The notes beneath the pieces are model-generated. The model made no database searches. It was not told where the DNA came from and saw only the letters and a list, made by a program, of their open reading frames with translations. This document shows positions 28,401 to 36,750 of a DNA stretch of 43,566 nucleotides, in pieces (positions within the stretch are counted from its first letter, which is position 1; the number at the start of each line of letters is the position of its first letter). Source of the stretch: Burkholderiaceae bacterium (lineage in GTDB: Bacteria; Pseudomonadota; Gammaproteobacteria; Burkholderiales; Burkholderiaceae_C). Location: the NCBI GenBank assembly GCA_019751915.1, contig JAIEMS010000045.1:1-43566 (forward strand), read 5' to 3'. A program made the translations under genes and the position numbers.

Positions 28401-29734
28401 CCAAGGGCAATCCCACCAAAATCGCCTCCCCTGCAAGCACTGCGCCCCAGCCAACCAAGGCACCGGTTTTAGCCCCTGTGCCACTGCCAACCGCACGACC
28501 TTGGCCCAGCGATGACCGCGAAAATATTGGCGACAATGACCCGGTACTGCTGCTGATTGACGATGATCCGGTATTTGCACAGGCCATCCTCGATATCAAT
28601 CGGCGTTTGGGCTACAAGACTTTGCTGGCCGCTTGTGGCAAAGAGGGTTTGGATTTAGTGCAGCGTTTCGAACCCAGTGGCGTTTTGCTCGATTTGGGGT
28701 TGCCGGACATGGATGGCAGCGCCGTACTGCACCAGTTAAAAAGCAATGTCGCACTGGCTGATATTCCGGTTTACATCATCTCTGGGCGTGACCGCGATAA
28801 CGCCCTGTTGGGCGAGGGTGCTATGGGTTGGTTGCACAAGCCCGTCGATGCCGAGCAAATTGCCCACGTTGAGGCCCAAGTACTCGCCCAGTGTGCGGGC
28901 CATATGGGGCAAGATGTGTTGCTGATAACGAATGGCACCCTGAGTGCTAGCGAAATTAGCCCTCTGCTGACCGATGCCCATGCCACACTGGTGACCCACA
29001 CAGCGCTGGATGCCACACCGACCAGTGCGGCCGAATTGCTGGCCGAGGGTGATTTTCGTGTTGCCATTTTGGACTTGGGCAGCGATGCGGTCAGCCAAGC
29101 GGCCACCCGGGCCATCGCGGCCAAACTGCGCGCTGCGGCCCCTGATTTGGGGGTGCTGTTTTATGGCAATACACCGCTCAGTGATGAGACCGATGCCAGT
29201 TTGCGCCAGTATTCAGAAAGCATCATCATCAAAGCGCCCAAAGCTGAACGGCGTTTACAAGAAAACATCGAGCACTTTTTACAGAAAGTGCCGCAGCGTC
29301 GCAGCGGGCACACCACACCACAAGAACCGGCGGGCAGTGGCAAAAAGCGCTTGGCGGGCCGGCACATCTTGGTGGTCGATGACGATCCGCGCAACCTTTT
29401 TGTCATGACCGCCGCGCTAGAGCAACAAGGTGCCAAGATTGATGTGGCGCTCAATGGCCGCAAGGCACTGGACTTCTTACAAACTTGCCAACCCAATTTG
29501 GTCATCATGGACATCATGGACATCATGATGCCCGAGATGGATGGCTACTCCACCATTGAAGCCATGCGCGCCGAGCCACGTTGGGCCGCTATTCCCATCA
29601 TGGCATTGACTGCCAAAGCACTGCCCAACGACCGCGAAAAAGCACTGGCAGCAGGGGCCGATGACTACTTGGCAAAACCGGCAGATTACGACGTATTGGT
29701 CAACATGGCTGCCGCTTGGTGCGAGGGTCGGTGA
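25469..29734 (+). CDS. Hybrid sensor histidine kinase: Cache, HAMP, GAF, coiled coil, HisKA, three receivers
   Basis: A 1421-residue kinase: transmembrane segment about 25-45, Cache-type periplasmic domain, second transmembrane segment (IAVFCGLIVLLGLMVV near 330), HAMP, GAF (about 475-610), a Gln-rich coiled coil with three 21-residue repeats (residues 641-703), HisKA (MSHELRTPLN, His749) and HATPase. REC1 has Asp1075 in VLLDLGLPDMDG. A second receiver-like domain keeps ILDLG but has lost its acidic pair. The last receiver (VVDDDPRN) carries a three-residue duplication beside its phospho-acceptor (IMDIMDIMMPEMDG; Asp1351 has normal spacing to the Pro). The CheB-CheR gene starts in its stop. 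Confidence 0.93.
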   Translation: MHTKLFGSGAFRRFSIHTKLKALFYTTAFLAISAIGLYGYFNASVAYRDRAVQLLESNRNEIASNINALIAVQRDNLAFVNNLYSTQRYAYWMDIGDEAKMSEWHNIASDTLRSFAENYNYYYKIRFIGHDGREIIHIKTDHDSGKARVLAQNELHDSVSRQYLNDSLKLKRGEINISPIELNTEDGKIEKPHVPVVRFAQPLIGDNDVTYGLTIMTVRGSAFYDLIRQANKNKQEREFTLIDSDGNYLFHPDANKQFGHLLGHGHNLNQEHHNLLQEMRGKSEGIITRAGHIHVFRTIVPNPQQPTLQWFLVGVVDENAALAELNTFIAVFCGLIVLLGLMVVASTRYMSDQLLQPLQFVSRQLESLAQGQALAETMDYPAQDAIRQMLDATQRVVANMDVLARQADAIASGNFSGQVVPLSENDRLGNALNNMTRQLAQNQQDNTQRNWLKDGMAELARNLTGDLTPQRLAELAIAQVGRTLEAGRGVMYVWNEQEKVLDLLGSYMFTERHALGARVKPGEGAIGQVARELKPIVLHTHAGMHTELPPIVTGTSSVAPNVTYTWPLQRQGVLYGVLEIACNATLNPIQLDYLNAAAGSVATFLYAVLQKSRIKDLLVISEEATRQAQEQSRQLQLTNAQMEEQQQQLQQQTSELQATNSQMEEQQQQLQQQTAELQATNSQMEEQQQQLLKQASDLQAANANMEEAQQTLELRNQELERSQEELDARAQQLEMSGKYKSEFLANMSHELRTPLNSIILLAKMLASNEDNKLGAEEVKRADVIHSAGKDLLRLINDVLDLSKVEAGRMELHPAPIASSTLAEEFRDLFIAAANDKGLELLVEDTVDATLEIDRDKVSQIVRNLLSNAIKFTHHGRVVVRLEHQAGAALPLTISVQDTGIGVPANKQALIFEAFQQADGSTSREYGGTGLGLSISLSLAHLMGGDIKLVSALGEGSTFTLRLPEVSPVHTQRQNTPQPKGNPTKIASPASTAPQPTKAPVLAPVPLPTARPWPSDDRENIGDNDPVLLLIDDDPVFAQAILDINRRLGYKTLLAACGKEGLDLVQRFEPSGVLLDLGLPDMDGSAVLHQLKSNVALADIPVYIISGRDRDNALLGEGAMGWLHKPVDAEQIAHVEAQVLAQCAGHMGQDVLLITNGTLSASEISPLLTDAHATLVTHTALDATPTSAAELLAEGDFRVAILDLGSDAVSQAATRAIAAKLRAAAPDLGVLFYGNTPLSDETDASLRQYSESIIIKAPKAERRLQENIEHFLQKVPQRRSGHTTPQEPAGSGKKRLAGRHILVVDDDPRNLFVMTAALEQQGAKIDVALNGRKALDFLQTCQPNLVIMDIMDIMMPEMDGYSTIEAMRAEPRWAAIPIMALTAKALPNDREKALAAGADDYLAKPADYDVLVNMAAAWCEGR
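27389..27577 (+). repeat. Three tandem 63-bp repeats encoding a coiled coil
   Basis: Units 27389-27451, 27452-27514 and 27515-27577 each encode 21 residues starting QMEEQQQQL. 21 residues are three heptads, so each unit adds an in-phase stretch of coiled coil between GAF and HisKA. Copies 1 and 2 differ by one residue; copy 3 is more diverged. Confidence 0.9.
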
Positions 29735-31452
29735 TGAACCTGAGCGTGCAGAACGTATTGAATTCGGCAGGCACAGCCTGTCGGCGCATCAACCTGCTGG
29801 GTCCATGCGAAAGCCCTCTTGAGGCCAGCGAACTGTGTGCCTTGCTGGCATCACCCGATCCACAGCCCATTGAGCTGGTCTGCTTTGATGCCGACAGGCT
29901 ACCGACGGTGGTCATTGAGGCTATTGCCGCTGCGTTGGATCGGGGCATCCATTTGAAGGTGCGTGCTTACCGACCTTCGCTGGCTTTTAGCTTGCTGCGT
30001 TTGTCGTTGCCGGTACTGCCCGTACCGCTCCAAGCGCCCCAAACGCTGCTGGCAAACTGCCACGCTGTTGCGTTGGCTGGTTCAGCCCAGAGTCTGGACA
30101 AAATCATCGGGATTGTTGAACGCCTTCCCGACAGTGATGTGGTGGTGTTCATTGCCCAGCATGTATCAGAAGACCACGTTAATTTGCTCGACAAGCTGCT
30201 CAAGCTGCGCACCAACTACAGCGTTGTGATGCCGCAGAACCTGATGCCAGTGCGACCCCACACCATCTACATCGCCCCACCGGGCCACCACATGAAGGTG
30301 GCGCATGGATTGGTTTACCTCACACGCGATCAGAAGATCAGTTTTGCTAGGCCCTCGATTGACGTGCTGTTTGAGTCCGTAGCAGCCGAATACGGTGCCG
30401 GGGCGCTGGTAGCGCTGCTCTGTGGTTTTGGTCACGATGGCGTGGCCGGTTGTGCGGCTGTGCGCGCCGCCGGAGGCGGCGTGCTCGTGGAGGACGGCAG
30501 CGACTGCGCTCAGGCCAGGATACTGCCAGACAAGGCCTATGCGGCCGGTCACTTTGACCACCAACTCAAGCTGCGCGGGCTTGCCAGTGTTGTGGCTGCA
30601 GCGGTGTCGCCACGCAGTCGCAGCGTCGATGCAGTCGATAGCGCGTTGCTGAACCTGTTTTTGGAAGCAGTGCATGAGCACACTGGCTATGATTTTTGCA
30701 ATTACCAGCGCGGCACGGTACAGCGGCGCATCACCAACTTGATTCAACAGGGTGGGTTTGCCTCATTTTTTGATTTCCAGTTGGCAGCACTTTCCAATGC
30801 CCAAATAACGCAGCGCTTGCTGACCGAACTGTCCATCAACGTCACGGCATTCTTTCGCCACCCTGAACAATTTTGCGAGCTGGCCCACGAAACGCTGCCT
30901 TATCTAGCGAGTTTTCCGCTGATTAAGGTGTGGTCAGCTGGCTGTGCGACCGGCGAGGAGGCCTATTCGCTAGCGATGATGCTGGATGAACAGGGCCTGC
31001 TCGATAAGAGCCGCATTTTTGCCACCGACATCAACCCCACTTTGCTCGAACTGGCCCAAGCAGGCTTGTACCCACGTGAAGTGCTGCCCAAAAGTCAAGA
31101 AAACCATCGCCTCGCTTGCAACTGTGGTCATTTTGCAGAGCGCTTAGAAGACCATGGGCGCTTCTTGAAGGTGGCAGACCGCTACCGCGAGCGGGTGCTG
31201 TTTCACCACCACACTCTAGGACAAGATGGCGGCTTTAATGAGTTTCAGCTCATCGTTTGCCGCAACGTCATGATTTATTTCGATGCTGATTTGCAACGCC
31301 GGGTTTTCCGTCTTTTTGCCCAATCGCTGCACCGTGAGGGCTTTTTATTACTAGGCCCCAGCGACGGCTTGCGCGCTATGGCACAAGAGTGTCAGTTTCA
31401 ACCCTATGCCGACAGCGAGCATCTTTACCGTTACGTCGGAAAAATGCCATGA
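29734..31452 (+). CDS. CheB-CheR fusion: protein-glutamate methylesterase and methyltransferase
   Basis: A 572-residue protein with a CheB methylesterase domain (about 100-300) and a CheR methyltransferase domain (about 310-570). The CheB triad is visible: Ser117 (LAGSAQSL), His143 (AQHVSEDH) and Asp235 (GFGHDGVAG). CheR has the SAM-binding VWSAGCATGEEAYSLAMM from residue 399 and the conserved IVCRNVMIYFD. The receiver that normally controls CheB is missing. In its place is an N-terminal region of about 100 residues that I do not recognise. I chose the ATG at 29734, which overlaps the kinase stop (TGATG). No chemoreceptor, cheA or cheW is present, so the neighbouring kinases are the likely substrates. 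Confidence 0.92.
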   Translation: MNLSVQNVLNSAGTACRRINLLGPCESPLEASELCALLASPDPQPIELVCFDADRLPTVVIEAIAAALDRGIHLKVRAYRPSLAFSLLRLSLPVLPVPLQAPQTLLANCHAVALAGSAQSLDKIIGIVERLPDSDVVVFIAQHVSEDHVNLLDKLLKLRTNYSVVMPQNLMPVRPHTIYIAPPGHHMKVAHGLVYLTRDQKISFARPSIDVLFESVAAEYGAGALVALLCGFGHDGVAGCAAVRAAGGGVLVEDGSDCAQARILPDKAYAAGHFDHQLKLRGLASVVAAAVSPRSRSVDAVDSALLNLFLEAVHEHTGYDFCNYQRGTVQRRITNLIQQGGFASFFDFQLAALSNAQITQRLLTELSINVTAFFRHPEQFCELAHETLPYLASFPLIKVWSAGCATGEEAYSLAMMLDEQGLLDKSRIFATDINPTLLELAQAGLYPREVLPKSQENHRLACNCGHFAERLEDHGRFLKVADRYRERVLFHHHTLGQDGGFNEFQLIVCRNVMIYFDADLQRRVFRLFAQSLHREGFLLLGPSDGLRAMAQECQFQPYADSEHLYRYVGKMP

Positions 31453-33080
31453 ACTCAGCAAACAAAAATACTTTTTCGGTTCTCATCGTCGACGACAACC
31501 AGAATAATTTGTTTACTTTGCGGGCGCTGCTCCAGCGGGTCAAAAACTGTGAGGTCATCGAGGCAAACTCTGGAGCGCAAGCGCTGGCCTGTGTTTTGGA
31601 ACGGCCCATCAGTTTGATTTTGCTTGATATACAAATGCCGGGTATGGATGGATTTGAGACGGCCCGCCACCTGCAAATGATGGAGCGCACGCGCAGTATT
31701 CCGATCATTTTTATCACTGCGGTATTCAAGGCCGAAGAGTTCATCCACCGAGGCTACGATATCGGTGCAGTCGATTACATGACCAAGCCCATTGATGACA
31801 ATTTGCTCATCAATCGGGTACACCTCTACCAGAGCATTCACCGGCGTGAATTGCAACTGTCCAATCTGGTCGAGCAGTTGCGCCAGCAAGAACTCGCGCT
31901 GGTGCAAGCCAAAGATGCCGTCGAGCAGCAGGTGGCAACCAGAACCGCAGAATTAGCACAAGAGCAGCAGCGTTTATCCAACATTTTGTGGGGAACCGGG
32001 GTCGGAACTTGGGAGTGGAATGTGCAAACCGGCCAAACCCACTTTAATGAACGCTGGGCGCAAATGGTCGGCTACACCCTAGAAGAACTGTCGCCGATCA
32101 GCATTCATACTTGGAAGCATTTGGTACACCCTGACGATTTAGCCCGCTCGGTTCAGTTGCTAGACCGCCACTTTCATGGCGAGGAAGACCATTACGAGTT
32201 AGAAGCGCGCATGCGCCATAAAGACGGCCATTGGATTTGGATCATCAACCGGGGCAAGCTCATTAGCCGCACCCCGGACGGCCAACCCCAATGGATGGCC
32301 GGTACACATTGGGACATCACCACACGCAAACACGCCGAACAAGCACTGCAAAAACAAAGCGAGGCCTTGGCCTGTTCTAACGCTGAACTCGAACAATTTG
32401 CCTACGTGGCTTCACACGATTTGCGCCAACCGCTGCGAATGATCAACAGCTATGTGCAAATGCTGGAGCGGCGGCTGGCCGATAAGCTCGATGACGATAC
32501 CCGCCAGATGATGCGCTTTGCCATAGATGGTGCCAAACGCATGGATCAGATGCTGATCTCGCTGCTCGAATATTCGCGAGTGGGGCGCAAAGGCCTGCCT
32601 TTTATCCCAATGAACAGCCGCGATGGGGTCGATGAGGCCCTGCGCTTTTTAACGCCCGCCATCAGTGAAACCCATGCAACAGTACACATCAGCGGCGATT
32701 GGCCTGAAATTATTGCCAGCCGCGACGAATTTACCCGCTTGTGGCAAAACCTGATTGGCAATGCCGTCAAGTACCGTGACCCCAACCGCCCGCCCGAACT
32801 AGAGATTACGGTAGCACCTGAAAACGCTGGTTGGCGCTTTTGTATTGCCGATAACGGTATTGGGATTGACCCGGGCCAATTTGACCGGCTGTTTCGGGTC
32901 TTTCAGCGTCTGCAAACACGCGATAAATACGAGGGTACAGGGGTCGGTTTGGCAGTGGCGCGCAAGATTGTCGAGCGCCACGGTGGACGTATTTGGGTCG
33001 AGTCTGAAGGTGCAGACCAAGGCTGTCGCTTTTACTTTACTTTGCCCGCACCCTGCACCAACACCGACTTAGCACCATGA
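31449..33080 (+). CDS. Soluble REC-PAS histidine kinase
   Basis: A 543-residue kinase without membrane segments: receiver (about 8-125, LILLDIQMPGMDGFETA, Lys in DYMTKPID), a helical linker, one PAS (about 180-300), phytochrome-like HisKA (SHDLRQPLR, His323) and HATPase (LWQNLIGNAVKYRD, DNGIGIDPGQFD, GTGVGLAVA). The ATG at 31449 overlaps the CheB-CheR stop (ATGA); upstream in-frame starts lie inside that gene. From PAS to end it is closely similar to the kinase at 17620. Its N-terminal receiver should take phosphate from another kinase, making it an internal relay node. Confidence 0.93.
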   Translation: MNSANKNTFSVLIVDDNQNNLFTLRALLQRVKNCEVIEANSGAQALACVLERPISLILLDIQMPGMDGFETARHLQMMERTRSIPIIFITAVFKAEEFIHRGYDIGAVDYMTKPIDDNLLINRVHLYQSIHRRELQLSNLVEQLRQQELALVQAKDAVEQQVATRTAELAQEQQRLSNILWGTGVGTWEWNVQTGQTHFNERWAQMVGYTLEELSPISIHTWKHLVHPDDLARSVQLLDRHFHGEEDHYELEARMRHKDGHWIWIINRGKLISRTPDGQPQWMAGTHWDITTRKHAEQALQKQSEALACSNAELEQFAYVASHDLRQPLRMINSYVQMLERRLADKLDDDTRQMMRFAIDGAKRMDQMLISLLEYSRVGRKGLPFIPMNSRDGVDEALRFLTPAISETHATVHISGDWPEIIASRDEFTRLWQNLIGNAVKYRDPNRPPELEITVAPENAGWRFCIADNGIGIDPGQFDRLFRVFQRLQTRDKYEGTGVGLAVARKIVERHGGRIWVESEGADQGCRFYFTLPAPCTNTDLAP

Positions 33081-35722
33081 ATTTTGATTTTTCACGGGGG
33101 AGAAATCCGTTGAAAACCACCCTTTTTGCGAACCTTTCTATCAAAGCGCGGGTTACTTTTTCTACATTGGGTATTTTTGTTATAAGTATTTTTGCGCTGT
33201 CATTTTTCATCAGCAAAATGCTAGAAGAAGATATGCGGCGCATACTGGGCGAGCAACAGTTTTCAACCGTTTCTTTGATGGCATCAGAGGTAAACAAGCA
33301 AATTAGTGACAGGTTAGGAGCGCTGGAGAAGGTAGCCCATATCATCACACCAGAAATCATTGGAAATAAAAAATTAGCCCAGAAATTTATTGAAGAAAGG
33401 CCTATTCTTCAAGATTTATTCAATGGTGGCGTGATTATTCACCAAGTCGACGGCATGGCGATTGCCGATAGTCTCCCCAATGCTGGTCGCATTGGTGTTA
33501 ATTATTTAGACATTGACACCATAGCGACTGCATTGAGAGAAAATAAATCAAATATTGGCCGCCCCGTAATGGGAAAAAAACTCAATGCTCCTGTTTTTGG
33601 CATGACTGCGCCCATTCATAATGCACAAGGCGAAGTAATTGGAGCAATTGCTGGTATTACGAATTTTGGAGCACCAAATTTTCTAGATAAAATTTCAAAC
33701 CATGCGTACGGAAAAACTGGCGGCTATTTGCTGATAGCCCCAAAAAACCGCATGGTCATTACGGCCACAGACAAGCGTAGGATTATGAGCCCGCTACCCT
33801 CTCCGGGCGTTAATCCAACCGTTGATAAGTTTGTCAATGGCTATGAAAACTATGCCATTTTCACTAACCCTATCGGGGAAGAAGTTTTAGCATCTGCCAA
33901 AGGTGTTCCGGTGGCTGGTTGGTACGTTGGGATACAAATTCTGGTCGAAGAAGCATTCTCTCCCATTTATGCAATGCAGCAGCGCATGCTGTGGGCCACC
34001 ATTTTTCTCACCATTTTGGCTGGCGGATTGACTTGGTGGATATTGCGCCGTCAACTGGCCCCCATGCTTTCGACGGTACAGGTGCTAACAGCAATGGCAC
34101 ATCAAAAACAAGCGCTTCAATCTTTGCCTGTAAAGAATAGCCACGATGAAATTGGCGCATTGGTGGTTGGATTTAACCAATTGATCGACATCACTGTTAA
34201 ACGGCAGATAGCACTGGCTGAAAGTGAAAAAAAATACCGGAAATTATTTGATGAAATGATGAGCGGCTTTGCAACGCACGAAATTATTTGCGACCCTAGC
34301 GGCAAACCCATAGATTATAGATTTATTGCCATCAATCCAGCTTTTGAAAAAATGACCAGATTGAAAGCTGAGAACACCATCGGAAAAACTGTTCTGGAGC
34401 TTATGCCAACCACAGAGTCTATCTGGATTGAGCGCTACGGAGAGGTTGCACTGACAGGAAAACCTGCCCAATTTGAAAATTACGCCGCCCCATTAGACCG
34501 ATATTTTGAGGTTCGGGCATTCAGCCCTGAACCTGGAAAATTTGCAACCATATTCAACGATATCACAGACCGGATTCGAATTGAAAATAAAATCAATGAA
34601 TTGAACATCGATTTCATTTCCTTCCTCGAAAACACCAAAGATTTTATTTATTTTAAAGACAAGAAAAGCCGCTTCCGTTTTTGCAGTCAGACGTTGGCCG
34701 AAATTACCGGGCATGCAAGCTGGCGTGAAATGATAGGCAAGAACGATTTAGAAGTTTTTCCAGACGATACCGCGCAGATTTACCACCAAGAAGAAATTCC
34801 AATTTTTCGGGATGGAAAAGCACTCCTCAATAAAATTGACCCCTATTACAATGCGGCTGGAGAATTAGGTTGGTTCAGTACCAATAAGTGGCCGTTGCTG
34901 GACGCAAACGGCACCGTGGTTGGCTTGTTTGGCATCAGCCGCGACATTACCGAACAACGACGGGCAGAAGAAACCCTGAAGGCAAAAACCGAGGCACTGG
35001 CCCGCTCCAACGCCGAGCTAGAGCAGTTTGCCTATGTGGCTTCGCACGACCTGCGCCAGCCGCTGCGCATGATCCACAGTTACGTGCAAATGCTGGAGCG
35101 ACGACTGGCCGATAAGCTCGACGACAATACGCGCCAGATGATGCACTTTGCAAGCGATGGTGCCAAACGCATGGACCAAATGCTGGTCTCGCTGCTCGAA
35201 TATTCGCGTGTCGGGCGCAACGGTCAGCCTTTGGTGTCGATGTCCAGCCGCGATGGAGTCGAGGAGGCACTGCGCTTTTTAGCCCCTGCCATCCGCGAAG
35301 CCCATGCAACGGTACGCATCAGTGGCGATTGGCCTGAAATTGTTGCCAGCCGCGACGAATTTACCCGCTTGTGGCAAAACCTGATTGGCAACGCCATCAA
35401 ATACCGTGACCCAGACCGTCCCCCGGTGTTGGATGTCACCGTGGTGCCGGAACGTGGTGGTTGGCATTTTTGCATCGCCGACAACGGTATCGGGATTGAC
35501 CCGAGTCAGTTTGACCGGCTGTTTCGTGTCTTTCAGCGCTTGCAAACGCACGACAAATACGAAGGCACAGGGGTTGGTTTGGCCGTGGCACGCAAGATCG
35601 TCGAACGCCATGGTGGGCATATTTGGGTCGAGTCGGATGGCAACGGCCAAGGGTGTCGCTTTTGTTTTAATTTACCAGCCCTGCGGCTGAATACCGATAT
35701 ACCTTTAGAAAGTAGGGCATGA
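33077..35722 (+). CDS. Membrane sensor histidine kinase: Cache, HAMP, two PAS
   Basis: An 881-residue kinase: transmembrane segment about 25-45, periplasmic Cache domain to about 300 (FGMTAPIHNAQGEVIGAIAG), second transmembrane segment (ATIFLTILAGGLTWWIL), HAMP, two PAS domains (about 390-505, 515-640), HisKA (His657 in SHDLRQPLR) and HATPase. The sensor half (roughly 33100-34850) is clearly richer in A and T than the catalytic half, which is nearly the same as in the kinases at 17620 and 31449, so the gene looks like a mosaic. It overlaps the genes before and after (ATGA at both ends). Confidence 0.93.
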   Translation: MNFDFSRGRNPLKTTLFANLSIKARVTFSTLGIFVISIFALSFFISKMLEEDMRRILGEQQFSTVSLMASEVNKQISDRLGALEKVAHIITPEIIGNKKLAQKFIEERPILQDLFNGGVIIHQVDGMAIADSLPNAGRIGVNYLDIDTIATALRENKSNIGRPVMGKKLNAPVFGMTAPIHNAQGEVIGAIAGITNFGAPNFLDKISNHAYGKTGGYLLIAPKNRMVITATDKRRIMSPLPSPGVNPTVDKFVNGYENYAIFTNPIGEEVLASAKGVPVAGWYVGIQILVEEAFSPIYAMQQRMLWATIFLTILAGGLTWWILRRQLAPMLSTVQVLTAMAHQKQALQSLPVKNSHDEIGALVVGFNQLIDITVKRQIALAESEKKYRKLFDEMMSGFATHEIICDPSGKPIDYRFIAINPAFEKMTRLKAENTIGKTVLELMPTTESIWIERYGEVALTGKPAQFENYAAPLDRYFEVRAFSPEPGKFATIFNDITDRIRIENKINELNIDFISFLENTKDFIYFKDKKSRFRFCSQTLAEITGHASWREMIGKNDLEVFPDDTAQIYHQEEIPIFRDGKALLNKIDPYYNAAGELGWFSTNKWPLLDANGTVVGLFGISRDITEQRRAEETLKAKTEALARSNAELEQFAYVASHDLRQPLRMIHSYVQMLERRLADKLDDNTRQMMHFASDGAKRMDQMLVSLLEYSRVGRNGQPLVSMSSRDGVEEALRFLAPAIREAHATVRISGDWPEIVASRDEFTRLWQNLIGNAIKYRDPDRPPVLDVTVVPERGGWHFCIADNGIGIDPSQFDRLFRVFQRLQTHDKYEGTGVGLAVARKIVERHGGHIWVESDGNGQGCRFCFNLPALRLNTDIPLESRA

Positions 35723-36162
35723 GTCCATATAAAAAATTAACCGTTTTACTAGTTGAAGATGAAGCAGCCGATGCCCACTTGGTGCGTTTGGCTTTTGAGG
35801 AGGGCAAGGTGCTGGCAGACTTGCACCATGTATCGGATGGTGTAGAGGCTTTTGCTTTTTTGCGCCGCGAAGGCGTTTATGCCGACGCGCCCAAGCCCGA
35901 TTTAATTTTGCTCGATTTGAATATGCCGCGCATGGATGGTCGCCAGTTTCTACAGAAAATCAAGGCCGACCCGGTGCTGCACAACCGCCCAGTGGTCATT
36001 TTGACCACCTCGGATGCCGAGCGCGATATGCTCGATAGTTACGATCACTTTGCCTCAGGCTATATTGTTAAACCCGTGGATGTGGATGCATTTATCCAAA
36101 TCGTCCGCGGTATTGGCGATTATTGGATCAACATCGTTCGATTGCCTGAGTACAACCCATGA
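35719..36162 (+). CDS. Single-domain response regulator, Rcp1-like (second copy)
   Basis: A 147-residue receiver, a near twin of the one at 22744: phospho-acceptor Asp66 (LILLDLNMPRMDG), VILTTSDAERD and GYIVKPVD are all kept. It differs mainly at both ends and in scattered positions. It is the last gene of the operon, translated from an ATG in the stop of the preceding kinase, and is that kinase's probable partner. It has no output domain. Confidence 0.95.
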   Translation: MSPYKKLTVLLVEDEAADAHLVRLAFEEGKVLADLHHVSDGVEAFAFLRREGVYADAPKPDLILLDLNMPRMDGRQFLQKIKADPVLHNRPVVILTTSDAERDMLDSYDHFASGYIVKPVDVDAFIQIVRGIGDYWINIVRLPEYNP

Positions 36163-36185
36163 AAACGAATCGACATGGGCCAAAA

Positions 36186-36653
36186 TCAGCCTTGTCGCCA
36201 AGGTAAGCCATGAAAGCGCCAGCCACCGACCTTGCCGCGCTGGGCTTGGCCGTCGGGTTCGCCCTCAAATCCTTCGAGGATGTTGTAGGCCTCTAACCCC
36301 AACTCGGTGGCCCGCTTGGCCGCCGCCACCGAGCGAATACCGCTGCGGCACAGCATCATGACTTTGGCCCCCGCAGGCACTGCGGCGCACAGTTGGGCAT
36401 CAAAGTCGGGGTTGTTCACCATGCCGGGCCAGAGCTTCCACGCCAGCGCAATAGCACCGGGCACCTCGCCCACCCAAGCACGCTCGGCATCGGTGCGAAC
36501 GTCTAGCAGCAAGGCTTTGCCGCTTTGTGCCCACTGCCACGCCAGCGCGGGTGGCATGTCGCCCGCGTAGCCTTGGGCGGGGCTGGGGACTTGCAAGGCA
36601 GCATCGGTGCTGCTGCTGGCAGAAGTGGCCGTCGAGAAGGAAGCTGATGTCAT
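36186..36653 (-). CDS. Rhodanese-domain protein
   Basis: A 155-residue single-domain rhodanese. The active-site loop is MLCRSGIRS with Cys102 as the sulphur carrier, preceded by LLLDVRTDAERAWVGEVPGA and followed by the YNILEGFEG segment. An N-terminal Ser/Thr/Ala-rich stretch of about 25 residues has no clear signal peptide. It faces the signalling operon tail to tail with 23 bases between. A sulphurtransferase role is likely; the substrate is unknown. Confidence 0.88.
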   Translation of the reverse strand: MTSASFSTATSASSSTDAALQVPSPAQGYAGDMPPALAWQWAQSGKALLLDVRTDAERAWVGEVPGAIALAWKLWPGMVNNPDFDAQLCAAVPAGAKVMMLCRSGIRSVAAAKRATELGLEAYNILEGFEGEPDGQAQRGKVGGWRFHGLPWRQG

Positions 36654-36750
36654 GGCGTGCGAGGGGGTAAAACGGTAACAAAGGGATGGAGTCCAGATTT
36701 TGAACCAAGATGCCCACCAGTGCCTGCCCCAACGCTATGGACAGGGATTT

